Positions 30,727 through 39,790 of a stretch of DNA of 64,000 nucleotides are shown one piece after another; position 1 is the first letter of the stretch; every line of letters starts with the position of its first letter. Source of the stretch: Trichopria drosophilae (Eukaryota; Arthropoda; Insecta; Hymenoptera; Diapriidae); assembly GCA_030407085.1 (NCBI GenBank), contig CM059584.1, forward strand, positions 60,403,501-60,467,500, written 5' to 3'. The translations under genes were made by a program, and so were the position numbers. A model generated the notes under the pieces. That model did no database searches. It saw only the letters and a program-made list of their open reading frames with translations, and was not told the DNA's origin.

Positions 30727-31815
30727 TTGGAAAAAATACAGTGCTTTGTTACAGCATTGAGCGCTAAGAGATTTGCGCGAGCGCCGGCAGCCTTTGTTTG
30801 GAACATCATAGATTGATAATTTACGGGTGGATTTAATTGAAATTTTCTAGAAAACTTCTTCAATCCTAGAAGAATAACTTTGTCATTGCGAGTTCTCTGA
30901 TGCTTAAACTTCGTCACACACTTTTTTCCGTCAAAGAAAAAAACTGCAATTTTTGGCGCGCTTTCATTTCTTATTAAATACCAATTAATAGTTGATGTTT
31001 TTAACCACGGACATTAACTCGTTGGCTTCCTACATACCTCGCGAGTATATGATCAAAATTTGAACTCATTTGATGCTTTTATCATTGAGATACGATGAGT
31101 TATGTTAAAAATTTCATTGATTTCGCGCAGATACAAATTTATGCATTTTATTTTTTATCTTAAAAACTACTAATTGTATGAAAAAATGTATAGGAGCTAA
31201 TTTGTCGCAAATTCAATTTCTTATAAGGTCAAATTTTTTTCAATTGAAATTTTCAAAATATCAAATTTGTCTCTCTGCGCATCTCGTATCCCCTCTTTTG
31301 CCTACGAGTCCGAGCGCGGAGAGAGTTATGCTATCCAGCCGTTCAATTTTAATCGATTTAAAATTAAACCAATCTCTTTACTGTTTTGGTGAATGTGACT
31401 TTTTTCTTCGTTTAAACATATAATTTAAAATGAACAGATAAGTAGCACGAGCATTCAGAATAACATTTTCAGCAAAGAAAAAGTTAAATTAATTTTTTTT
31501 ATTTCTGGTACAATTTCCTGAAATTTTAGCGTTCTAAATCACTGTTCGTCTGTCATAATCGTCTTCAAGCAAGTACTGTAATATATTTTATGTAACGCAG
31601 TACGATTTCCCCGTTTTATCGAGCGCAATTTTCGTATACTAAGTAGAGCTTTATCGTACACGACTAAAAGAGTACAATAAAGTGGCTTAAAAAGTACTAG
31701 TACAATAAAATGCTCGTATACGGACACTACTCAATCTACAGCGTCCGATAATCGTTCAGAAAACATCGATAATTGCCTCGTATACGCAAATTTTCAATCC
31801 GCATGCGAATGTTCC
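30727..31815. other. Intergenic DNA, no gene seen
   Basis: AT-rich. Short frames such as 31178-31423 (+) have no recognisable domain. Confidence 0.5.
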
Positions 31816-32127
31816 CTATTCGTATACGCGGTTAAAAATAGCAGTGTTCGACCAGGATTCGATGGGGTTAAATGAAACGCTACTTTTTTCGTCATCTAGT
31901 GTTCCTGGTGTTACATGGTGATTTCCACCAATGATATAGTCTGGATCTCTGCATATACATTTGCAATTAGTAATCCTGAGTTGGCAATCCTGCGCACTGG
32001 TTTGAGGACTAACCACCAGGTGGACATACCCATCGATGCCCATCGAGTGATTTATGGTGTCGCATGTGTCATTTTGTTCCATTTCGTATTTTTTTTTTAA
32101 ATTACATTGGTCAGATTTACTTGCCAA
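31816..32127 (-). CDS. Unrecognised 103-codon open frame
   Basis: The frame has mixed composition with several Cys/His (NCKCICRDPDYIIGGNHH) but matches no family I know. Its first codons overlap the 3' end of the SINE at 32.1 kb, so the ATG is probably not original. It may be a chance frame or an exon-like piece of an unidentified element. Confidence 0.2.
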   Translation of the reverse strand: MASKSDQCNLKKKYEMEQNDTCDTINHSMGIDGYVHLVVSPQTSAQDCQLRITNCKCICRDPDYIIGGNHHVTPGTLDDEKSSVSFNPIESWSNTAIFNRVYE

Positions 32128-32505
32128 CTTTATGCCATCTATGGCTAATCGGGCAAGGCTTAGTCATTATCCCACACAGGACGATACAAACAAGTAAACA
32201 ATCACAAATACTACACATAATCGACACCGTCAACAGTTAGTCGGCGGCCTGTGCCGTAGCAGACGCATCGCAAACATTGTCTTATTATCATTCAAGACAA
32301 CATTGACGAAGCGTCGACCACGGAAAAACCATTCACGGTGTCGATAACTACCGACTGATGTCGGTAGCAGTCCCAAATTCGTACCTTCGCCCAGCAAGGT
32401 TTCCCGAATTATCCACAATGGAAATAATCGGGATTCGAACTTACGACCTAAGGAACGTTCAGTTTACGAGGCGAGCATGCTAACCACTTAACCATCGCGT
32501 TCCCA
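32099..32505 (-). mobile_element. tRNA-derived SINE with a LINE-shared 3' body
   Basis: On the minus strand it starts near 32502 with GGGAACGCGA. It has an A box (TGGTTAAGTGG) and a B box (GTTCGAATCC), and continues from ATTATTTCCATTG into ~300 bp that match 51239-51530 almost base for base. The shared part includes ACGAATTTGGGACTGCTACC and the terminal GGCAAGTAAATCTGACCAAT. The match begins right after the tRNA-like head. Compared with the 51-kb copy it carries ~45 extra bases near 32240-32290. Confidence 0.8.
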
Positions 32506-32519
32506 TCGTTGCATATTGT

Positions 32520-32759
32520 ATGTACAACATAAAAATCGGCTAATATTCTCTTAACTTGGCAAACGTGTATCGTAATGGTTTCGATGATTGGGAGATTCTT
32601 TAATGCCAAAATTATTTTAATCTCGTATGGTGGGTAGTCCAGGTTTTCTGTTAACCAATTTATAAAAGGAATGCGAGTAACCTCTAACTGTATGCAGGTA
32701 AACAAAATGTGATTTTTATCTGCATAACAATATCCACAAATATATACCCTTATTTCCAT
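32520..32759 (-). pseudogene. LINE ORF2 extreme C-terminus
   Basis: The frame reads CGYCYADKNHILFTCIQLE, then PPYEIKIILALKNLP, then a short tail. A C-x2-C…NHIL…C zinc-like motif followed by a helix-rich end is characteristic of non-LTR retrotransposon ORF2 C-termini. No RT core is present. Confidence 0.55.
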
Positions 32760-32792
32760 TTATTAAGTTTATTTTATACCCTAAAAAAAAGC

Positions 32793-33415
32793 AAGCTTAT
32801 AGAATTACAACGATAAACGATGTAAAATTATATGCACTCTGTAACTGACATTATTTCATATCATTGCAAATGCCACACTTCTCGTCGCATTTTTACAATC
32901 AAGTTATTTTTTTCACACCGAATGTAAAATTATAAGTGTTGACAAATATTTCTACTACCATGACAAGAATTAGTTTATTTCCAATATAATACGTAGTAAA
33001 AACACATCAAAAGTTAACTATTTCGATACAATAGAAATCAAATTTTCTCACTTTTACTTAGTTTCAAGTACTTTTTATATAAATCGTATGCATAATTAGA
33101 CAAAAAGAAAACTTGAAACTAGGTACAAGTGAGAAATTTTCTTTTCTTTTATCATTTTGAGATAATTAATTTTCTATGTGTTTTTACTACTTGTCGCATT
33201 GAAAATAAACCCATTCGCGTGCAATGGAATAAAGTATGTTCAGTGTGTAAAAGTACGACAGCTGACAAAGTAGACAAGCTTATAGGCAAACAAAAAAACA
33301 AAAGCTTGTTTAATTATTCGGCTCTAAAAATACGACGAGAAAGGTGGCATATGCTCGATATGAAATGACATTTACAGAGTGCATGTAATTTTATGTATAT
33401 CATTGTAATTCTACA
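32793..33415. repeat. Large near-palindrome, arms ~300 bp
   Basis: The left arm (about 32793-33090) and right arm (about 33110-33415) match in reverse complement: GCACTCTGTAA, TAGTAAAAACACAT, TTTCTCAC…TTTCAAGT and GAATTACAAYGAT all recur. The spacer is only a few tens of bases. The arms have diverged by indels. The frame at 33129-33368 (+) lies in one arm; it has a C-x2-C (KVCSVCK) but no clear domain. Confidence 0.85.
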
Positions 33416-33690
33416 ACCTTGTTCTTTTACAGTATACATATATGTAGAAAAATACAAATTGCCCATCTTAATTTGATTAAGTATTTATCCATCGGGGAGC
33501 TGCGCCCCCCCCCCCACACCCTACCATCCTTCCTTCTACACTCCATATAACGTATCCGAAAGGAATTTTCTGAAATTGTGCCTGAACAACTTGCGCCGTT
33601 TTCTTGTCACTTCCTTACCATCAGTTGGCCGTTTCATTTAAGAATTCTAGTTACTTTTTTTTTCATACACTTTTGTCATTATTTTTATAC
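33416..33690. other. Intergenic DNA with a C-run
   Basis: A C-run lies at about 33505-33518. No gene is seen. Confidence 0.6.
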
Positions 33691-33699
33691 AATAAAATG

Positions 33700-34045
33700 T
33701 GTTTAAAAACAGTCAAGCAGTTCGTGTACAAGTTTAATTTTGTAGGGATTGAACTGTAATTGTTTTTTTCAAAATATTATGTGTAGATCGAACACTAAGA
33801 TCATATTGCTGACTTAATTTCTAACTGTATTGTTAGGATCTTCAATAATTGCGAGAGCAATATCCAGCTGTTTTTCTGACGTAGTTACTGTAACAGGCCA
33901 ACCCGATCTAGGGAGGTCCTTTACACTTCCACTCAATTTAAATCGTGGCATTGTTCTTTCTACAGTCGACTGGAATATCTGTTCAGCTCCTTCCGTAAAT
34001 GTGTAGTTGAATAAACGCTTCGCTCAGTTAGAGGAGTCATGTTAT
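33700..34045 (-). pseudogene. Mariner/Tc1-type transposase, N-terminal helix-turn-helix part
   Basis: The minus-strand frames carry FQSTVERTMPRFKLSGSV, LPRSGWPVTVTTSEKQ, IEDPNNTV and QYDLSVRSTHNILKK. This is the paired HTH and linker (RSGRP… and S..SV..ILK in the family) of mariner-like transposases. Several stops and frame changes are present and no catalytic domain follows, so it is dead. Confidence 0.65.
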
Positions 34046-34735
34046 CTTTAATTTAGGAAAAATTCCACCGACGTAGAAGGAAAAAATCATAAAAATAGCG
34101 ATAAGGACGGATGATACCAAAGTTATAGAGATGAGCTACGGTAAAATAGATTTATTAGAGAATGATTGATTCTGGCAAAATTAATTTGCAGTACACTATA
34201 CAATTATATTCTCTCTGCTACTTTGTACCAAATGCATAAGTATTTAATCTATTGGAATAAATCCGAAAGAAAAGCAAAAGGCTTAAATGATAACACGATA
34301 TAGTACACTGAGTAATAATTGTATACAGCCATAGGATACATTAAGTAACAATTTTTGGGTTCATTAATTTCTAAGCAACTGAAGAAAACCTCAAGCGGTA
34401 AATAACGCGCGATTAAATTTACCTAACTTCATTCTGTAAATATAATGATTGTGCCAGTAGATCTAACTATGGTTAGTCCTGAGCAGACATGTGAGGATGT
34501 TAGCGCGAAAAGACGTTATGGACGAGAGGATTTGCAGATGACGTATATGCCTGAAGTTCCAAACGTTCAATGAAGGATTATCCAAGGACGGACCGATCAT
34601 GAAATGCCTAAAATGGGGCCCCTCAAGTTTTCATCTGTGATAAATTCTTCTATTAATATAATAAGTAATTATGTCAAGAGCAGAGCCAACGAATCATCGC
34701 GACCACCCCCACCGCTTTAAATGCAGGTTTGCACA
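34046..34735. other. Intergenic AT-rich DNA, no gene seen
   Basis: No domain is recognised in the short frames. Confidence 0.5.
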
Positions 34736-34738
34736 ACC

Positions 34739-35001
34739 CTAAAAAACGAATTTACAGTTATTTCGTACAATCGACATGATCGCCAAAACAAAACTTTTCC
34801 AAAAAATGCTTCAAAATTTCTTAATAGTGATAGAAAGATACGAAGACCCGCTTCAAATCCCGGAAAATCCCCTGGAGCTACCCCCACCACTAAAAAGACG
34901 AATTTAATGTTATTTCGTATTAACGACATGCCATAACTGGCTGGATTGCATGTCGGCTTTGCCTTCAATGGTCGACCTTAGTCTTGCCTTAACCAGCTGG
35001 G
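34739..35001. repeat. Short direct duplication followed by a relic minisatellite monomer
   Basis: CTAAAAARACGAATTTA…GTTATTTCGTA…CGACATG occurs at 34739-34779 and 34889-34931. Next to it, TCTTGCCTTAACCAGCTGGG (34982-35001) matches the 31-bp minisatellite of 1-496 at 18 of 20 bases. Confidence 0.6.
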
Positions 35002-35149
35002 ATTAATCACGATGAGAGAACAAGATGTGAAAAACATGTGAGTGGCAAGAAGACTACTAACGTTAAACCAGCTCCCCGAAGGGATCAGTTTTCTGTAACG
35101 TCCAAGACGTTAATCCTCTGAAAATAATCGCAACGCCCTTTATGCGATG

Positions 35150-35240
35150 TGTGATGTATTCGTCTCGGAAAGCCATTTCAAATGAGCCTTCACTCGACCT
35201 ATGTTGCAATTTAAGATTTTCGAGTTCCCTCGTGCCCCAT
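35150..35240. repeat. Third, diverged copy of the 7.8-8.3 kb repeat unit
   Basis: TATTCGTCTCGGAAAG, TTTCAAATGAGCC and ATGTTGCAATTTAAGATTTTC match the tandem units at 7850 and 8110. Confidence 0.75.
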
Positions 35241-35339
35241 GTGCGAAACTACCGTTTTTAAATATTTTTGGGTAAAAAAACTTCAAAATTGAAATTTTCC
35301 GCCAAAAGTAAACGCCAGCGCCTTCTACGAGAAGTGTTT

Positions 35340-36600
35340 GAATGCGAAAAAGTTCCGGAGCGGTGATATATATCCGCTGGAGTGTATTTTCGGGGAAAAT
35401 CTTTCAGAGAAATGTTTAAAGATTTCTCCCCGGCTATTCAAAGGTACCATTAGAATTGACCTTGCACCTCAGGGAGTCGGTCGGAAGGTGTTGGGCTACC
35501 CACCACTCTGGAGGGCAGGCTACGAGCACAGCCCGAGGGACCCAAACAAGTGGCTTTGGCTGCGCCCGTTGTGAGTTACCCCGCGCAAGCGTGTCTTATA
35601 CACTTCAGCAGCAGAACACTCTGGGTAGGGGGTTTGACGCCGCACATCTAAACACGGGCCTCTGACACGGCATTAGAGACGTGAATGGATTCCCGCCTAG
35701 CGGGCGCACGGTTCCAGTATGCAGTGGACGGCTTTGGCCCTTGGGGAACTGGCGACCCCGCATTCCACCGAGCTGGGCGACCAATCCCATGTAGTCAAGT
35801 AGTAAACTGGTAGAGGACTGGTGTTTGAATCATGACCAGTCCTCGCAATGTCTCACCAGGTCATATTAAATGGTACTCGTGGGGGGCTGTTCCAAGCCGG
35901 GGAACCTTTCCGGGGACCCTCTCAGCCATTAGTGTTGGACTCGCGCGTGTAGTGGTTTCAAAAGACTGCAAGCCGGTTAGGAGCATTTTGTAGGACTGGA
36001 AGGACTCTCCCGGGGTCTGAAAGGTCTCGCTTGCTCCGATGCGTGTGTTGCAATGCAACCTGGGTGCGACCCTGCAGAGTGTCGTAGGGATTAGAAAGGT
36101 CCCCTCTTCACCGAGAAGCTCGATAAGTCTTGCCGTTTTGAGATAGATTGGTAGAGACTACCGGAAGAAGGGATCTCGCATCGGTCCGGCCATATCCCGG
36201 CTCCGGGCCGCGGGGCCCGAGCCTTAGAGATTTCAGGCGAGTAAAGCTCGGTTATCAAATTACGAGGTGAATGAATGAACATGACCTTTACGGTTATTTG
36301 AAGTTCAAGATTATTTTTTTAAACAGGAACACTCTTTTTTATGGATTCGGAGAGAGCGAGAAATTTTACGTCTGAATAAGATATAACCGATTTTTAATGA
36401 AGGACAATTCAAGGTGAAACTTAAATGTTCCAGTAATGGCTAATTATCTCAGCGGGAGTGTATTTTCGGGGAAAATGTTTCAGAGAAATGTTTAAGGATT
36501 TCTCCCCGGCTATTCAATGGTACCATAAAATTGACCTTGGACATGACCTTTACGGTTATTACGAACGCAAGTGGTCCCACGTATCCAAGAAATTCTTGGA
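35340..36600. repeat. Direct duplication (two copies), one split by an insertion
   Basis: GGAGTGTATTTTCGGGGAAA, TTTCTCCCCGGCTATTCAA and TTGACCTTG occur at 35381-35463 and again at 36457-36540. In the second copy the sequence runs straight on to CATGACCTTTACGGTTATT. In the first, this continuation appears only at 36279, after the inserted block. Confidence 0.85.
35464..36276 (+). mobile_element. GC-rich ~0.8-kb insertion of unknown type
   Basis: The block begins CACCTCAGGG and ends ATTACGAGGTG followed by AATGAATGAA, which looks like a short-repeat 3' tail; CACCTC/GAGGTG are inverted at the ends. It is much richer in G+C than the flanks. Near its 3' end is a strong inverted repeat (GGCTCCGGGCC / GGGGCCCGAGCC, about 36199-36223). 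There is no long frame and no Pol III box I can support. It could be a SINE, a LINE 3' end or a structured non-coding element. Confidence 0.6.
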
Positions 36601-36668
36601 CACGCTTTTGAATAAGTTTCGCATCAACAAGATGGAGCCCCAGCTCACTTCACGATAGTTACTCGAGA

Positions 36669-36912
36669 TTATCTTAATTAAGTGTTTCCTAATAAATGGA
36701 TTAGTAGAAGAGGACCGATTAAATGGCCGTCCAGATCACCGGACTTAACACCGTTGGATTTCTTTTATTGTGGATACTTTAAAAGTAAAGTGTTTGAAAA
36801 AAACCTGCCGATATTAATGATTTGCAAGAAAGGATCATATATGTTTGTAATTCAATCACACCAGAAATGTTCAGGAAAGTATTTACATACGCATTGGCCA
36901 CTGCCAAGCAGA
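36669..36912 (+). pseudogene. Mariner-like transposase C-terminal fragment
   Basis: The frame gives KWPSRSPDLTPLDFFYCGYF. After a frame change near 36815 the other frame gives LQERIIYVCNSITPEMF, the usual next segment of mariner transposases. The D of SPDL…LD is the last catalytic position. The catalytic Trp of the usual WG is Cys here. Only the end of the gene remains. Confidence 0.75.
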
Positions 36913-36919
36913 TCACGGG

Positions 36920-36995
36920 CAACATACACACATACACACGCATACACACACACGCACGCATGCACACACCCACATGCATACAAATATGTGACGGC
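36920..36995. repeat. (CA)n-rich microsatellite
   Basis: Interrupted CA/CG dinucleotide runs directly follow the mariner relic. Confidence 0.9.
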
Positions 36996-37194
36996 AAGGG
37001 GAACCACCTGAAGAAAGCACACCGAATAGATGTAAATCCGACCGTACAACCTCCACGCCGAACATCTCGGGTTATGCCAATGAGTTTGAAATTTCAGTTA
37101 AAATACCCCTCTGTTACTATTGCAAGCCTTGAAATTTTCGAACATTCACCTTCAATTGTAGGCATTGTTATTTGAAAACAATATTATATACCAG

Positions 37195-37560
37195 GTCTTT
37201 CAGACCACCCGTCCCACCCTTTTGAAACGTAGGGATGCGTCTATACAAAACAATGGCTTAGACAAAATTTGCATGGTTTCGAAGGATCTATCTTCTGGTG
37301 ACCTTGAATTTAACCTTAGCCATAAATCGAGGTTAAACTAGTGTTTTGCAAATGTAAACTTGTATTTATGAGTTCAGAAATGAAAAGATCGAACAATTTC
37401 ACATTCGAGTACGTTATTAAGTCAAGGTCAAAAATATCTTCGAAGGTAGTGTGGAGGTCAAGTTTTCCAGATTACCCGTCTCCGCTAAAACGTAAGGATG
37501 CATTTGTATGAAAAAATGGCATAGACAAAATTTGCATAGTTTCGAGGGATGACTTTGACT
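37195..37560. repeat. Direct duplication, ~260-bp spacing
   Basis: ACGTARGGATGC, TAGACAAAATTTGCATRGTT and TCGARGGAT recur at about 37225-37295 and 37490-37555. Confidence 0.75.
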
Positions 37561-37949
37561 TCAAAAATCATGAAAAAATTAGGTGGCTTAAATTTATCTA
37601 AAATATATTTCTGAATTTCTTGTAGATTTTTTAGTACTTTGACATCGCTACAGACCAAGAAAAAGTTCGAAGTCAGATTAAACGGTAATATATTCTTAAA
37701 GATGTAGAAAAAATGCACATTTTGAGGTATATCATTTTGTTGTACCTTAGACGGTTTGAAAGCTACAGACATTTTAATATCGACATATCTTATCCGGGGA
37801 TACCTTTTACCTGAGAAGGAAAAAGTCTAAGAAAATGTCATCGAACTCATAATCAAATATTGAAAGAATTTTGGATCACCGGCGATGAACAATTTATAAA
37901 AATTTAAAAGAACTAACTTTTGTTCTTTTATGTAACACAGTGTGATAAA

Positions 37950-38695
37950 ACGTAAAAACTCAAGATTGGAAGATAAAATGAATATGTTGCCGATAGTGAT
38001 ACTATGACACAGCATGCAATTGCCGAAATGTTTGGAGTGGCAAGACAGAATATCGGGTGCATAGGCAGAGACGGACAAAATAATGAAAGAACAGCATGAA
38101 TTATTAAAAGCAAAGCTCGTCAAGAAAATATCAAAACGAATTTCCAGTGCCGAAGATTCTATACTGGAATATATTTTAATGAAATGGTTCTATGCTAGTC
38201 GGAGGGATGGAAATCCAGTAAGTGGGAATTTATTGAAGGAAAAAGGCTTTACATATTAATGAACAATTTATCCATAATATTAATTTCCTATTGAGTAAGG
38301 GTGGGCTCGCTGGATTTAAAGAACCTCATTTAATTCGATAAATCTTAATACAATGGGAAAGATAGTAGTTGAATGGATGCCACAGTTTTTCGGTTCTGGT
38401 AAACGACTGTTTTCTTGCTTGCATTTAAAAAAAGAATGATGAATGGCAATGAAAAACTTCTGCTTCTTCTGGATAACACTCCATTTCATCCAAAAGTTGA
38501 AAAATTGCATGCAATTGATCCGTAATGTATAGTCAATTTCTTGCCTCCAAATACAACGTCTCTTAGTCAGCCTATGGATCAGGGTTTAATTATTGCAATA
38601 AAGTGGCATTATAAAATAACATACTTACAGGATCTTCTTCTTCATGGAGAACCAGAAAGTCCAGAGAAATACGATAAATTTCTGCAAAAGTGAAA
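37950..38695 (+). pseudogene. Pogo/Tigger-type transposase relic
   Basis: An N-terminal block (AIAEMFGVARQNI and, one frame over, LVKKISKRISSAED…ILMKWFYASRRDGNPVSG) matches the CENP-B-like DNA-binding part. A catalytic block near 38440-38640 (LLLLLDNTPFHPKVEK, FLPPNTTSLSQPMDQGLI) matches the pogo/Tigger DDE region, where LLLDN and PNTTSL.QPMDQG are diagnostic. The middle is deleted and stops interrupt both parts. Confidence 0.8.
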
Positions 38696-38849
38696 TCTCC
38701 GGAAGTGTGTAAGAACCGTTCGTCAGGAGGGGGTATTAATAATGGGAATTTTATTTTTTTGGGTCCAGATAACATTTCCAATACTAATGTCCAAGAATCA
38801 TTGACAGGGTAAATCGACCTATCTCTTCCGGGGATACCCTTTCTTTTGT

Positions 38850-39635
38850 TTTAATTTTTTAGAAAATTTGTTTATAAATTAATTAGCTTATAGATTCAAT
38901 TTACAACTATTGCCCTCTCGATAATCAGCGAAAATGTGACGCACTTTTCTTGTCGGATGTTAGCTAAAGGAAGGCGGTTTGAATTTGTCAAACCTGATGA
39001 TCGGTCGTGATTGGGTCAAATTAAACACGACCTATGGACTAAATTCGTCCATATGGGTGTTCCGCGAGCCGATTACAGCGTATATAGTTTATATCTTTTC
39101 TGCACATTTTTTATTTTTTTATATTCATTTTCCGTTTTCATAAATAAAAAAGCGCAATTGCAATATTCGAATGTAATATTTTTTGTGTACTTTTTACTTG
39201 AATATAAATGCAAACGGAATAAAATGCATTTTGTATATATTTTGTCATAGGTGTATGTATCTATTTCTAACAGTTTTGTGTATATTTTTTTATATATGTA
39301 TTTCTAATATTATTATATATCTTTGGCTTATTTTTATATTTTGCATATTTTTTACATCATTTTTACATGTATATTTTATGTGTGTTATTTTTTACAATAA
39401 TCATTCCTTGTATTGTTAGTAGGCCGCGCGTGACTTTCTATTTCTCTCCCTTAGACATACAATATTCATTTGCATAAAACTCAAACATATTATTTTAATT
39501 TATATTATTTTACCTTGCTTTCGTTGGTCCTTGCTTGATTGATCAGTTGTTTCACCCCTCTGGCGTACAGTTTCATCCTTTAGGAATAGAAAAATAAAAA
39601 TTATCTTCCTCTGTCTCCCTCTCTTGCATTCTTGT
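38850..39635. other. AT-rich DNA, no gene seen
   Basis: T-rich frames at 39011-39419 encode only hydrophobic low-complexity text and are discounted. Confidence 0.6.
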
Positions 39636-39639
39636 CGCC

Positions 39640-39790
39640 TGTCTGTCTCCCTACCTCTCTCTCTCTCTCTCTCCCTCTCCCTGTCTCTCTCTCTCCCCTA
39701 TCTGTCTATCTATGTACCAATATATCTATCTATCTCTCTATCTATCTATATATCTATCTATCTATCTGTCTATATGTATATCTATCTCTG
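39640..39790. repeat. (CT)n and (TATC)n microsatellites
   Basis: A CT tract at 39655-39695 is followed by TATC/TCTA tetranucleotide repeats to about 39788, immediately before the R1-clade LINE relic. Confidence 0.95.

Noticed and set aside
39011..39419. Hydrophobic frames that could be membrane proteins
   Set aside because: They are T-rich low-complexity sequence, which yields Phe/Ile/Leu/Tyr in any frame.
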